A stretch of DNA of 40,313 nt from Bacteroidia bacterium (lineage in GTDB: Bacteria > Bacteroidota > Bacteroidia > Bacteroidales > GWF2-35-48). Each line of letters begins with the position of its first letter. Position 1 is the first letter of the stretch. The position numbers were made by a program, and so were the translations under genes. Below, one piece after another: positions 1 to 7,967 of the stretch. The stretch is taken from contig JACREX010000208.1 of assembly GCA_016212695.1 (NCBI GenBank), forward strand, positions 1 to 40,313. The letters run 5' to 3'. The notes below the pieces were generated by a model, which was not told where the DNA came from, did not search any database, and saw nothing but the letters and a program-made list of their open reading frames with translations.

Positions 1-34
1 AATCTTAGTTCATTAAAAAGTTTCATGTTTTTTT

Positions 35-64
35 GTATCTTTGTGTTTCAAGTAGGAAAGATAC
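35..64. repeat. Short inverted repeat near left edge
   Basis: GTATCTTT (35-42) is repeated inverted as AAAGATAC (57-64) with a 14-nt spacer. The left arm overlaps a TATCTTTG word (36-43) that fits the Bacteroidota -7 box, but no plus-strand gene follows and no -33 element was found. It may be a hairpin downstream of the exported-protein gene on the minus strand, or a remnant. Otherwise bases 1-183 show no gene. Confidence 0.3.
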
Positions 65-183
65 GAAAGTATTCTTGTTCTTAGCATTTGGAAACCCTTG
101 AGTTATCAACATAATATTGTTTAAAGACAGACTCTAATTAACAGATAATGACATAACACAAATATATTTTCTTCATTAAATAA

Positions 184-1440
184 TCAGGAATCCAGTTCCA
201 TTACATACAATGCCATGAGGTCGTCGGAAGTCGTTTTGCGGTAAAGAAAATACACCCTGTTATTGCAGACTTTGATTTTATTAATAAATTTGAATTTCGG
301 GATTTTTACCTGGCGGCCGGGCTTGCCTGTCTGAAGGCTTATTTCACATAACGAAGAGATACCGTCTTTAACATAAAGCGTATAGGCTCTTTTACAAACT
401 TCGTCAATAAACATAGCCTCTTCCCAGTGCAGTGATTTATGAAAATCAATCCGGACATCTTTTTCAAGGGTTCCTGTCTCGCTGTAAAATTCAAGTTTGG
501 AATCTACGAAATTAAAAATCACCAACTGGCCGTCAACTTTATACATCGGCGCATAAACGGGATCGAAAAAACACATCTCCTCAAAACGGATATCCGCTTC
601 TGTAGGAGGATTAGTTCCCATGGCAAAAAACCGGTCTCTCGACACCAGCATCCGCATCCCTGCATCGTCTGCAATCACTCTCATTTTTTCGTAAGAAGTG
701 TCGGAGATATTTGCCTTGTAGTAAGTCAACACCTGGTTCCTGAATGAATAATTTTTCAGATAATAATAATTTTCAATATTTGCGATACAGGGTTCAAGTC
801 CTTTAAAAAATTCTTCTTTTGGCGCAGGATAAATCAGATGGAACCGTGTCGAATCGTAAAAAACCTGGTACGCTTCTCTATCGGTTACCAGATGCAGGTT
901 GCCCATGCAATCTTTATAAAATTTCCCGTCGCTTCCGATTGGGGTAGAACACAAGGTGTCGCCGTCTTTATTCATCAGCACAAGCCATGGATTTTTGTCT
1001 TTTAAATAGTTGTAGTTGTAAACAAGCATTAGAATATTTTTCCCCATGAACTCATAATCGTTCACTGCCAGTAATTTTTTCGCCACTAAGTTTATAACTT
1101 TATCTGCAGACACTGTTACCGGGGGCAGTTCCGTGTTTTTTACAGTCATGTAAACTTTAATCTCCTTACGGATTTCCCTGAAAGTGATTGTTTGAATTTC
1201 ATACGCAAGATGAGAGAAATTTATTTCTACAGGAAACTGATTGAAAAATATTTTAAACTTTCCGTTTTTATCCGAATAAACGCCGGCATTCGGTTTGCCG
1301 GTTTTGACGGCAACCTTTTCGATGGGCTTATCGGTTCCGCTTTCAAGGATTGTGCCTGAAAGGATGTAACTATCATTCTGTGCAAAAGAATTCAGTATTA
1401 AGAATAAAACAAAAATCAATATTGCAACAATGTGTTTCAA
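184..1440 (-). CDS. Exported protein: carboxypeptidase-regulatory-like domain plus beta-propeller-like region
   Basis: A 418-residue protein with a clear signal peptide (hydrophobic residues 4-18, ending SFAQ). Residues about 24-110 form a CarboxypepD_reg-like beta-sandwich (SGTILESGTDKPIEKVAV, then GVYSDKNGKFKI), a module common at the N-terminus of Bacteroidota surface proteins. The remainder, about 120-418, is made of repeated beta-rich stretches such as VLMNKDGDTLCSTP and LEFYSETGTLEKDV and resembles a six-bladed propeller, although no blade motif is definitive. It is the last gene of the ECF sigma unit, 10 nt after the anti-sigma-like gene, which suggests a periplasmic or surface partner or a target of that regulon. 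Substrate and exact function are unknown. Confidence 0.75.
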   Translation of the reverse strand: MKHIVAILIFVLFLILNSFAQNDSYILSGTILESGTDKPIEKVAVKTGKPNAGVYSDKNGKFKIFFNQFPVEINFSHLAYEIQTITFREIRKEIKVYMTVKNTELPPVTVSADKVINLVAKKLLAVNDYEFMGKNILMLVYNYNYLKDKNPWLVLMNKDGDTLCSTPIGSDGKFYKDCMGNLHLVTDREAYQVFYDSTRFHLIYPAPKEEFFKGLEPCIANIENYYYLKNYSFRNQVLTYYKANISDTSYEKMRVIADDAGMRMLVSRDRFFAMGTNPPTEADIRFEEMCFFDPVYAPMYKVDGQLVIFNFVDSKLEFYSETGTLEKDVRIDFHKSLHWEEAMFIDEVCKRAYTLYVKDGISSLCEISLQTGKPGRQVKIPKFKFINKIKVCNNRVYFLYRKTTSDDLMALYVMELDS

Positions 1441-1450
1441 TGCTTATCAA

Positions 1451-2563
1451 TTATTTTTCTACCTGTTTTAATTTTTGTCCTGCTCTTTCTGCATAAAAAC
1501 CTTCTTCGGAAATAATTTCTTTTAATAATTTTTTTGCGGATTCAATATCTTCTTTTTGCTGCAGGGATAATGCCTTATACCACTTTGCTTCCTGGTAAAA
1601 AGTAGTGATATCCGAATCTATGGCTTTGTCGAAAAATTCAATGGCTTTATCGTGCTTTTGAAGATTGTATAAACAGAGTCCGCCATAGAAAAGCGCATTC
1701 AGATCGTCTGAATACCGGCTGAGAATTATATTAAAATCTTTCAGCGCTGATTTATAATCGCTGCCGACAAATTTTTGCAGGGCATCGCCAAGAAATTTAA
1801 TATACGGGATATCCCCGGTTTCATTTTCTTTTGAACCGGAAGAACTGCTTTCCCTGTTTTCAAATTTTGCATCCACACCTGAATTACCCGACAGTTTTAT
1901 GCGGGTTCTGTGCATCTTTGTATAATCTGCGACCTTCAGATCAAGTATGTATGTGATGGGAAAATTTGAGCGTACAATTTTACTGTTCCCGATTATATTA
2001 TCACGGTTTAAAGATTTGTTTTCATCCGATACATTATAAACCGGTTTCGAAGAAATTGAATTCACTGTGGTATTTTCAGATTTATTTTCAACTACTGTTT
2101 CCGGCTGATTTTTCAACGCCACCCGATAGGTGATCTGTTTTTCTTTTTCAATTACGCGGGCTTCTTTTATTTCGTTATCAGAGAGGATTTTTACAGGAAT
2201 GGTTTCTTTTTTGTGAACGGAGATTGTCTTATTAATCAATTCATGGTTTTGCGATAACGGATTTTCCCGGAACACCAAAAAATATAATAACACAAATGCT
2301 GCTGACAGAACAACCACAGAAAATACAGCCACAAAAATACCTGACGAAAATATAGTTTTCGAACCTGATACTTTTGTCCTGAAATCCTTCTTCATTGGAT
2401 CAATGTCATTAATTGCCGATGGGAATTTTTTATATCCTTCCACAGCATCCGCAAGAAAGGGATCGTCGGTTAATTTTTTCTCAAAAGCATCTGTTTCTTC
2501 CGGAGATAACTGTCGGTTGATGTACTTTTTGATAAGGCCGGTATTTGGTAATTCCTGTTTCAT
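1451..2563 (-). CDS. Membrane anti-sigma-like protein with periplasmic TPR region
   Basis: A protein of 370 residues if started at the ATG at 2563. A TTG at 2587 would extend it into the sigma gene, but the ATG lies 4 nt after the sigma stop and is preferred. The cytoplasmic N-terminus (LIKKYINRQLSPEETDAFEK) resembles the short helical start of Bacteroidota anti-sigma proteins. One transmembrane helix follows at about residues 72-97, then a polar low-complexity linker rich in Ser, Asn and Lys. The C-terminal third has TPR-like helices (YGGLCLYNLQKHDKAIEFFD). Its position directly behind an ECF sigma gene supports an anti-sigma or sensor role, with the TPR side facing the periplasm. No zinc-binding ZAS motif is visible, so the assignment rests on topology and context. 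Confidence 0.7.
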   Translation of the reverse strand: MKQELPNTGLIKKYINRQLSPEETDAFEKKLTDDPFLADAVEGYKKFPSAINDIDPMKKDFRTKVSGSKTIFSSGIFVAVFSVVVLSAAFVLLYFLVFRENPLSQNHELINKTISVHKKETIPVKILSDNEIKEARVIEKEKQITYRVALKNQPETVVENKSENTTVNSISSKPVYNVSDENKSLNRDNIIGNSKIVRSNFPITYILDLKVADYTKMHRTRIKLSGNSGVDAKFENRESSSSGSKENETGDIPYIKFLGDALQKFVGSDYKSALKDFNIILSRYSDDLNALFYGGLCLYNLQKHDKAIEFFDKAIDSDITTFYQEAKWYKALSLQQKEDIESAKKLLKEIISEEGFYAERAGQKLKQVEK

Positions 2564-2567
2564 AACG

Positions 2568-3137
2568 TTAATTTTCGTTTTTTTCAAGTATTATTTTCAG
2601 GTTTCTTTTTCCGTTCTGGATATAGCTTTTCACCTGTTCAAACGAATAGCCGGTATTTCCGGATATTTCATGATACGACATTCCTTTCAGGTAAAATAAT
2701 TCGATGCACACCCGCTGTTCGTCTTTGAGCCCTGTTAATGCTGATTCCAGCAGGCACAACTGTTCTTCCCTAATGATAAAATCATCATCATTGGCAATTT
2801 CCGGAAATTCAGCATTGTATTTTTTTTCTCTTTCCATGGTTTTTTGGTTTTTCCGCAAGATCATCAGGCAGCGGTTTTTGGTTACCGAATAAAGCCATGT
2901 CTTGAAATTATTTATTTCATATACCTTAAGTTCTTCGATCAGGTTTTCAAAGATCAGCAGCACGGTATCTTTGCTTTCCGGGGTGTTCTGCAGGTATTTC
3001 AGACAAACGCCGTACACTAAGGGAGAATACCGTTCAAATATCTCCCCGATATATTTTTTATCCCCGCTTTCCTTATACCAGCTTATAAGTTGCTGATCGG
3101 AATAATTTCCCAGTCGTTTTTTATAAAGAAACTGCAT
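2568..3137 (-). CDS. ECF-type RNA polymerase sigma factor
   Basis: A 189-residue sigma-70 family protein of usual ECF length. Region 2 lies at about residues 20-95, including YSPLVYGVCLKYLQN and the FKTWLYSVTKNRCLMILRK segment that corresponds to region 2.3/2.4. Region 4 lies at about 128-182 (LTGLKDEQRVCIELFYLKGM, then YHEISGNTGYSFEQVKSYIQ), a helix-turn-helix that would read the -35 element. It sits between a plug-domain protein gene 54 nt upstream and the anti-sigma-like gene 4 nt downstream, all on one strand. It probably controls a cell-surface signalling regulon. It could be functionally equivalent to SigP, the ECF factor tied to PorX/PorY in P. gingivalis, but nothing in the sequence proves this. 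Confidence 0.88.
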   Translation of the reverse strand: MQFLYKKRLGNYSDQQLISWYKESGDKKYIGEIFERYSPLVYGVCLKYLQNTPESKDTVLLIFENLIEELKVYEINNFKTWLYSVTKNRCLMILRKNQKTMEREKKYNAEFPEIANDDDFIIREEQLCLLESALTGLKDEQRVCIELFYLKGMSYHEISGNTGYSFEQVKSYIQNGKRNLKIILEKNEN

Positions 3138-3141
3138 AGTT

Positions 3142-3171
3142 CAAAAATACATAAAAACTTCAATCTTCAAA
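3142..3171 (-). promoter_or_regulatory. Possible promoter of the sigma gene
   Basis: Read on the minus strand there is TATTTTTG (3142-3149), matching TAnnTTTG, with TTTG at 3168-3171, 18 bp upstream. The -7 box ends only 4 nt before the sigma ATG, so the transcript would be nearly leaderless. That makes the call tentative. Confidence 0.3.
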
Positions 3172-3191
3172 GACCCGCAGATATGGCATTT

Positions 3192-3923
3192 TTATTTATT
3201 GATTTTATCCATCCTTGCTTCCCATTCCTTAATGGTTTCGAAATAACTTTTGGTTTCGATCACTACAACACCACCCGTAAAATCTCCGTATTTGGCAGGC
3301 ACGCCTCCTGAATAGACATTAAAGCTGCCGATGGCACAACCGGGTATAGCATTCTGCAAACTTTCCACCCGGATCCCGTCAATATAAAAAGCCGAGGCAT
3401 CAGACCGCGAACCCCTGAAAAATATCTCATCTCCATTGGCGCTCACTTTAAAATCTGTGGTAATATTTCTTAAAATACCGGAGATATCCCTTGTATCGGC
3501 CATTCTTTCGATCTCTGCGGCACGGATTGTTTTAATCGTGCCTCCTTCGGGGTCAATGATATTATCGCGGAATTCTTCTTTGGTGGCTTCTTTGAGCATA
3601 ATACCTTTCTCATCAAGGACTATATTCACAAAAGTGATTTTGTCCGAATAGACATAAGCTCCCGAAACCGTTTTCGGACTTCTTCCGATAAAGGTAACGG
3701 TAACATCATAGCTTCCGGCAGGCAGCGGCTTGATGGTGTATGAACCGCGCTCATCGGTTGCTGTTCCTCTTTTATTATCGCCTATTTTTACAAACACATT
3801 GGCCCCGGGCAACGGATCTTTACCCCCTTCATCATACACGATTCCTTTAATCGTTCCGTTCTGCGCAGATACTACGGTATATAAACCGAGTATTACAACT
3901 GCTAAAAATATTAATTTTTTCAT
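3192..3923 (-). CDS. Barrel-less TonB plug-domain protein with carboxypeptidase-regulatory-like domain
   Basis: A 243-residue exported protein (signal peptide to about residue 20, VVSAQ). Residues about 24-108 form a CarboxypepD_reg-like domain (GIVYDEGGKDPLPGANVFVK, then GTATDERGSYTIKPLPAGSY). Residues about 115-228 look like a TonB-dependent receptor plug: IRAAEIERMADTRDISGIL, then FFRGSRSDASAFYIDGIRV, then YSGGVPAKYGDFTGGVVVIE. A full receptor would continue with more than 500 residues of beta-barrel. Here the protein ends 20 residues later, and the sigma gene begins 54 nt further on, with no barrel remnant between. It therefore looks like a deliberate short architecture and not a recent frameshift. 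It is the first gene of the unit with the ECF sigma and anti-sigma-like genes, so a signalling role is plausible. Confidence 0.82.
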   Translation of the reverse strand: MKKLIFLAVVILGLYTVVSAQNGTIKGIVYDEGGKDPLPGANVFVKIGDNKRGTATDERGSYTIKPLPAGSYDVTVTFIGRSPKTVSGAYVYSDKITFVNIVLDEKGIMLKEATKEEFRDNIIDPEGGTIKTIRAAEIERMADTRDISGILRNITTDFKVSANGDEIFFRGSRSDASAFYIDGIRVESLQNAIPGCAIGSFNVYSGGVPAKYGDFTGGVVVIETKSYFETIKEWEARMDKINK

Positions 3924-4002
3924 GACATTACATTTAATTTGTTAACACTTTTCCTTTTAGGTGCCGGGAAGTTTCCATTTCCATAAAAAAACACAAAATA
4001 AA

Positions 4003-4034
4003 TTTGTTTCCTTATAGGGAAATAATTATCTTTG
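4003..4034 (+). promoter_or_regulatory. Bacteroidota-type promoter for the first toxin-antitoxin pair
   Basis: TTTG (4003-4006), 20 bp, then TATCTTTG (4027-4034) match the Bacteroidota -33/-7 consensus. The first codon of the toxin remnant is at 4051, giving a short leader. The site lies in the 127-bp gap between this pair and the divergent plug-domain gene. Confidence 0.6.
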
Positions 4035-4050
4035 AAAAAAATTATAAAAA

Positions 4051-4242
4051 ATGGATCATAAATTCAATGTGGAATTTCTTGAAGATGCCATGAGATTTTG
4101 GACAAAACATAAGCAGAAGGAAAAATTAGTAATTTGCACACATGGAATTGTAAAGAAAACAAACAAGACACCACAGAAAGAAATTGATAAAGCAGAACAA
4201 TGTAGAATTGAATATTTAAAAATAAACAGATATGAAAACTAA
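4051..4242 (+). pseudogene. Internally deleted HigB/Gp49-like (RelE superfamily) toxin
   Basis: Only 63 residues are encoded. The first 17 (KFNVEFLEDAMRFW) match the start of Gp49-like/HigB-type toxins, and residues 18-63 (EKLVICTHGIVKKTNKTPQK, then EIDKAEQCRIEYLK) match their C-terminus, which ends with the familiar THG-hKKT-KTP-KEI-KAE pattern. The middle of the usual roughly 110-residue protein is missing, including the strands and basic residues that form the RNase fold and most of the active site. The reading frame is kept. The junction falls at Phe-Trp, which recalls the FAFW-type motif before the C-terminal part of full toxins, as if recombination joined two similar words. The gene overlaps the antitoxin gene by 11 nt. 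It probably makes no active toxin, though the C-terminal piece may still bind the antitoxin. Confidence 0.7.
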
Positions 4243-4573
4243 TAATAAAAATAAAAACATACAGACATGTACTCTTGACGAATTAACGGATAAGTATATT
4301 GGGAAAAAGGGTACTGCAGAGAGAGAAAAATTTGAATATGAGTTAAGAGTAGACATTATCGGAGAAATGATAAAACAAGCCCGTCATGAAAAGAACATGA
4401 CACAGGAACAACTTGGTGAATTAATTGGCGTTCAGAAAGCTCAAATATCGAAAATAGAGAATAATACAAAAGATGTAAGATTTTCTACGATATTAAGAGT
4501 GTTTGAAGCATTAAAAGCACGAGTTAATTTATCAATTAAATTTGAAAACCACAAATTGTACAAAATGGCTTGA
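4232..4573 (+). CDS. XRE-family antitoxin, HigA-like
   Basis: A 113-residue protein with an HTH_3 domain at about residues 48-103: IGEMIKQARHEKNMTQEQLG, then ELIGVQKAQISKIEN. The N-terminal stretch (LDELTDKYIGKKGTAEREKF) is typical of antitoxins that accompany Gp49-like toxins in Bacteroidota. It begins inside the end of the toxin remnant, the usual toxin-first HigBA order. It likely binds its own promoter. The antitoxin is intact although its toxin appears gutted, so it may now be only a repressor or may protect against related toxins elsewhere. The final residues (ENHKLYKMA) go slightly beyond the usual end. Confidence 0.82.
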   Translation: MKTNNKNKNIQTCTLDELTDKYIGKKGTAEREKFEYELRVDIIGEMIKQARHEKNMTQEQLGELIGVQKAQISKIENNTKDVRFSTILRVFEALKARVNLSIKFENHKLYKMA

Positions 4574-4602
4574 TCGCAACAGTTTCTATCATCATGCAAG
4601 CC

Positions 4603-6750
4603 CTACAAGCCTATTAATTTCAATATCTCTTCATCAGAAGAGACATCTTTGAATTTAGAGTTTAGTGTAGCAGGCTCAGGAAGAGAAATGAATTTTGATA
4701 AGACAGGCAGATAATTTTTTTCTGCAAAGTCCGCCTTTTTAGTAGTGTTGCCTTCTGCATTGTATTGTGCATGGAGCTTGTCTAAGAGTTTCTGCCCTTT
4801 TTTATTTATGTATTTAAACGCTTTATCGGCTGCATATTTTGTTGCAAATTCTTTTCTTTTGCTTTCTATGTCTGTATTGTATTTTGAAATTTTTGCCATG
4901 TTTTGAATGGCAGTGTTTAGTTTCCCCAAAATATCCTTTCCTAAATTATATTTCCGGCTGCTGTAATATTGTTTTTCGTAAGTTTTTGCCAAGCCTGATA
5001 TTTCTTTTAATTCTGCTTTCTGGACTGCTTTTTCTAAGCTGATTGAAGTTGTAAACGCACTTAGCTTTTCAGTAATTTCTTTTGATTGTACAGGTATTGA
5101 ATCGTAGTAAAAAATAAAGCCTTCGATATCATCATCTGTCTTGGCTTTTTTAAGTTCCGCATTAATTGCTTCAGTATATTTTTCTGAAATTGAGATTAAG
5201 CGTTGCGTTGTTAGCGCTAATTTTGGCCCATCATGACATTTTGTTAAATATGCGTTCCCTTTTTTATATAATATTTTCTTTTCAGGGTTGGGTTTATATC
5301 TTGATATTGTTCCGCCATAAGAATCCGTTACATTGGCTCTAATTTTAAATTCACCAACTGATTTTAAAAATCTGTCAATTACAGCAGCATCAGATAATAC
5401 CTTATTATGGGCATAAATATTCTGGCTTGTTATTTTACCGGTTTCATCGTATTTGGTATAAAGACCATCACGGAGACCTTCAGAAGTTATTAGTGTTTCT
5501 TCATCTATTTTCCCGCCCGGGTAATATGTTTTGCAATAACCGGCATTTAGATTAAAATCTTTTTTTAACACACCGTTATCGTACCATTCTTTCTCGACTT
5601 TTGTGGTTTTATTTTTCTGGGATTTCATTTGCCCGTTCGGATAATATTCTGTTTCAGTCTCAGCAGTTTTCTCAACAAGCAATTGCCCGGGTTCCGACCA
5701 TTCTTTGTAGGTTTTGTCTTTCAGGTTTTCTTCCGTATGAATTTTACCGGATTCATAATATTGCTTTTTAAATTCAGGCGACTGATGCAAGATAAGTATC
5801 CCCTTATTATTATATTCCTTAGTTTCATTGGCGCTATCGCATTTCAATATCGCACCATCTTCATACCATTCTTTAAAAAACCCGGTTTTGATATTTTTTA
5901 TACTCTTAAGTTTACCGTCCGCAAAAAATTCCTTTGTAATATTCCACTCAATTGAAGACAACACCTTACCATCTTCTGAATACTCTGTTTTACCATCAGA
6001 TTTCAATTTCCCAGTTTCATAAAATTCTTTTTTACCATCAAATTTTATTTTTCCATTTTCGTAATATTCAATATTGCCGGATTTTTTTATCTGACCATTT
6101 GGATAATAGGGTGGATCCTTTTTAATTCCATTTTCGTAATATTCCGTCTTTAGAATTTTCCCGTTGTTATCAAAAGTCTTCATTAGGCATTTCAAAGCGC
6201 CGCTATTAGATATTTTATCATAATAGCCGGATGTGTTTTTTTCAAAATCAAATGATGCATCCAACTCATTTTCTTTCGTAGTGGATGTTTTTTCCTCCTC
6301 AACCCTGCCTTCGCAATTATATAATTTGAAACTAAAATTCCAGGTTTTATCTTTATTCTGTTGAACATTAAGTTCATGTTTTAGTTTTTTATTGTTATTA
6401 CAGCATTGATAGTCCTTTTGCAGGCCATTTAATAAACCATCTTTAAAATTCAAGACAGTGTACGGTTCAGGAATTTTACTGCACTTTGTGCTGTAATAAG
6501 TATATTCGCCATCTAACACGCCGTTTTTATAATGACAAATAAATATTAGCGTTCCGCCTTTCCAAAAACGCTCAAACTTACCGTGCTTCAGGTAAGGTGG
6601 TTTATCAATCACAGTATATTCATCATACGCCGTATAATCGCCAATATAACCATCAACCCCTTCAACCCACTCCCGTTTTAGCACTAATTTTTGTGAGAAG
6701 GATATAAATGTTATAATCGAAAGCAGCAGTGTTATATAAACTTTTTTCAT
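4603..6750 (-). CDS. Exported YwqK/MORN-like repeat protein
   Basis: A 715-residue protein with a signal peptide (to about residue 19, FISFSQ). About 14 short repeats of the type EYYENGKIKFDGK fill residues roughly 60-470 (YYPNGQIKKSGN, EWYEDGAILKCDS, EYYPNGQMKSQKN and others). They match the repeats of the YwqK antitoxin family, which resemble MORN motifs and fold as stacked beta-hairpins. The last 230 residues are Lys-rich and probably helical or coiled coil. The gene follows the WG-repeat gene by 3 nt and is the last of a three-gene unit. The family label refers to B. subtilis YwqK. No toxin gene is recognisable here, and an envelope or scaffold role is as likely as antitoxin activity. Confidence 0.75.
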   Translation of the reverse strand: MKKVYITLLLSIITFISFSQKLVLKREWVEGVDGYIGDYTAYDEYTVIDKPPYLKHGKFERFWKGGTLIFICHYKNGVLDGEYTYYSTKCSKIPEPYTVLNFKDGLLNGLQKDYQCCNNNKKLKHELNVQQNKDKTWNFSFKLYNCEGRVEEEKTSTTKENELDASFDFEKNTSGYYDKISNSGALKCLMKTFDNNGKILKTEYYENGIKKDPPYYPNGQIKKSGNIEYYENGKIKFDGKKEFYETGKLKSDGKTEYSEDGKVLSSIEWNITKEFFADGKLKSIKNIKTGFFKEWYEDGAILKCDSANETKEYNNKGILILHQSPEFKKQYYESGKIHTEENLKDKTYKEWSEPGQLLVEKTAETETEYYPNGQMKSQKNKTTKVEKEWYDNGVLKKDFNLNAGYCKTYYPGGKIDEETLITSEGLRDGLYTKYDETGKITSQNIYAHNKVLSDAAVIDRFLKSVGEFKIRANVTDSYGGTISRYKPNPEKKILYKKGNAYLTKCHDGPKLALTTQRLISISEKYTEAINAELKKAKTDDDIEGFIFYYDSIPVQSKEITEKLSAFTTSISLEKAVQKAELKEISGLAKTYEKQYYSSRKYNLGKDILGKLNTAIQNMAKISKYNTDIESKRKEFATKYAADKAFKYINKKGQKLLDKLHAQYNAEGNTTKKADFAEKNYLPVLSKFISLPEPATLNSKFKDVSSDEEILKLIGL

Positions 6751-6753
6751 ATA

Positions 6754-7629
6754 CTACTTTTTATTGCCTTTACAATCAAATGAAATACCCTGTTTTTCTG
6801 AATACTGATTTTTAAAAACGATATCTTTGTCAGAAAACACAGAACATATTTTATATTTGGGTTCAAGCTTGACTTTTGCCTGTGAATCAATCAAGCCATA
6901 TAATCCTGTTGAATTGGACAAGACTTTTGCCATGCCGCAAGCATTAAACTCAATTTCTTTGTAATCGCTCTTGCTCGGGTCAAGAATAATCTTACAATTT
7001 TTATCCATTATACCCTTCACATCTCCTTTAACATTCCGGTCATTAAAAATTATAAAGCCGTTATTGATTTTATAGTCAAGAATTAATTTTGTTTGAAGGG
7101 GTAAAACATATTTTCCGGTAATATCCATAACGCCAACACTATCGCTTTTTGTAATGATTAATAAATTACTTGCGACATCGCTTATAGCGTTAAATTCCGG
7201 TTTCAAAATCAATTTGCCTGTCTTATCCATCAAACCAGAGGGGAAAGATGTACTACCCAAATAAATTACACCACCTGATATTTCAACATTTCCCCCATTT
7301 ATCCCTGCTATCTTTATCAAACCCTTCCCTAAGTTTTTCGCTTGAACGCAAGATATGTCGGAAATGAACACGCCCTTTGGATTAATAACACGAAACTGTT
7401 TATTACTGTTTGGCACTGCAAGTTCATCCGTAGAAACAATTGCCAAACCGTCCTTAAATTCTTCGCCATAGGTGAACGTTGGCTGAATGAGTACTTTTTT
7501 TGTTGCCTTATCTTTGTACCCGACCTTCCCGTTTTCCCTGAACAGTATCAGGTTTTGAGATACGGCCACGCTTATGTTATAGACAAAAAGAAATAATAAA
7601 AAATAGATTTTCGTTTTTATATTATCCAA
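6754..7629 (-). CDS. Exported WG-repeat protein
   Basis: A 291-residue protein started at TTG (7629), since no in-frame ATG precedes the signal peptide (LLFLFVYNISVAVSQ). It contains WG/KWG-type repeats: RENGKVGYKDKATKKVLIQP, then SGLMDKTGKLILKPEFNAIS, then VGVMDITGKYVLPLQ, then GLYGLIDSQAKVKLEPKY. Each has the pattern G-hhD--GK-hh-P-a. WG repeats form beta structures of uncertain function and are abundant in Bacteroidota exported proteins. It lies 8 nt after the 75-residue protein gene and 3 nt before the YwqK-like gene, which suggests co-transcription and a shared complex of repeat proteins. Confidence 0.8.
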   Translation of the reverse strand: MDNIKTKIYFLLFLFVYNISVAVSQNLILFRENGKVGYKDKATKKVLIQPTFTYGEEFKDGLAIVSTDELAVPNSNKQFRVINPKGVFISDISCVQAKNLGKGLIKIAGINGGNVEISGGVIYLGSTSFPSGLMDKTGKLILKPEFNAISDVASNLLIITKSDSVGVMDITGKYVLPLQTKLILDYKINNGFIIFNDRNVKGDVKGIMDKNCKIILDPSKSDYKEIEFNACGMAKVLSNSTGLYGLIDSQAKVKLEPKYKICSVFSDKDIVFKNQYSEKQGISFDCKGNKK

Positions 7630-7637
7630 TTAAGTTA

Positions 7638-7865
7638 TTAAATTGTATTCAAAAAGTTTTTTAATTCTTCTATATTAAAAATCATATCTTGTTTCTGCCT
7701 GTTAACTGTTCTGTTAAAATCATCTTCGCGAAAAGATAAAAATCGAATAACTCTATTACCATTTTCATCATCTAAAATTTGATAACATGCGGGTGCGAAT
7801 GTTTGTTTAGCCCAGTTTATTGATCTATTCGTGCGAGGGAAATCATTTAAATCTATTAGTGCCAT
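7638..7865 (-). CDS. Small protein of unknown function
   Basis: A 75-residue soluble protein that I do not recognise. It has no signal peptide or membrane segment, a mixed N-terminal half (DLNDFPRTNRSINWAKQTFA) and a helical C-terminus (IFNIEELKNFLNTI). It is the first gene of the unit with the WG-repeat and YwqK-like genes and is transcribed away from the XRE regulator, with the palindromic operator between them. Coding potential is supported by its place in a tight gene row. Its role is open: it could be an immunity or antitoxin-like protein, or a cytoplasmic partner. Confidence 0.55.
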   Translation of the reverse strand: MALIDLNDFPRTNRSINWAKQTFAPACYQILDDENGNRVIRFLSFREDDFNRTVNRQKQDMIFNIEELKNFLNTI

Positions 7866-7916
7866 AATTCAATCATTTTTAAGTTTGTTATTGCAATTAT
7901 AAATAAATTTTCCCAC

Positions 7917-7936
7917 TTATAGCACAAGTGCTATAA
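7917..7936. promoter_or_regulatory. Palindromic operator-like site between divergent genes
   Basis: TTATAGCACAAGTGCTATAA is a perfect inverted repeat with 9-bp arms and a central AA. It lies 31 bp before the XRE regulator ATG and 51 bp before the divergent 75-residue protein gene. Its length and symmetry fit a dimeric XRE-family repressor, so autoregulation and co-control of the minus-strand unit are likely. No good TAnnTTTG box is visible next to it. Confidence 0.6.
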
Positions 7937-7967
7937 ATATTTTTTTCATTCTTGGCAAATTGCTGCC

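Noticed and set aside
3138-3191. Remnant of a TonB receptor barrel after the plug gene
   Set aside because: Only 54 nt separate the plug stop from the sigma gene, and they show no barrel strands in any frame.
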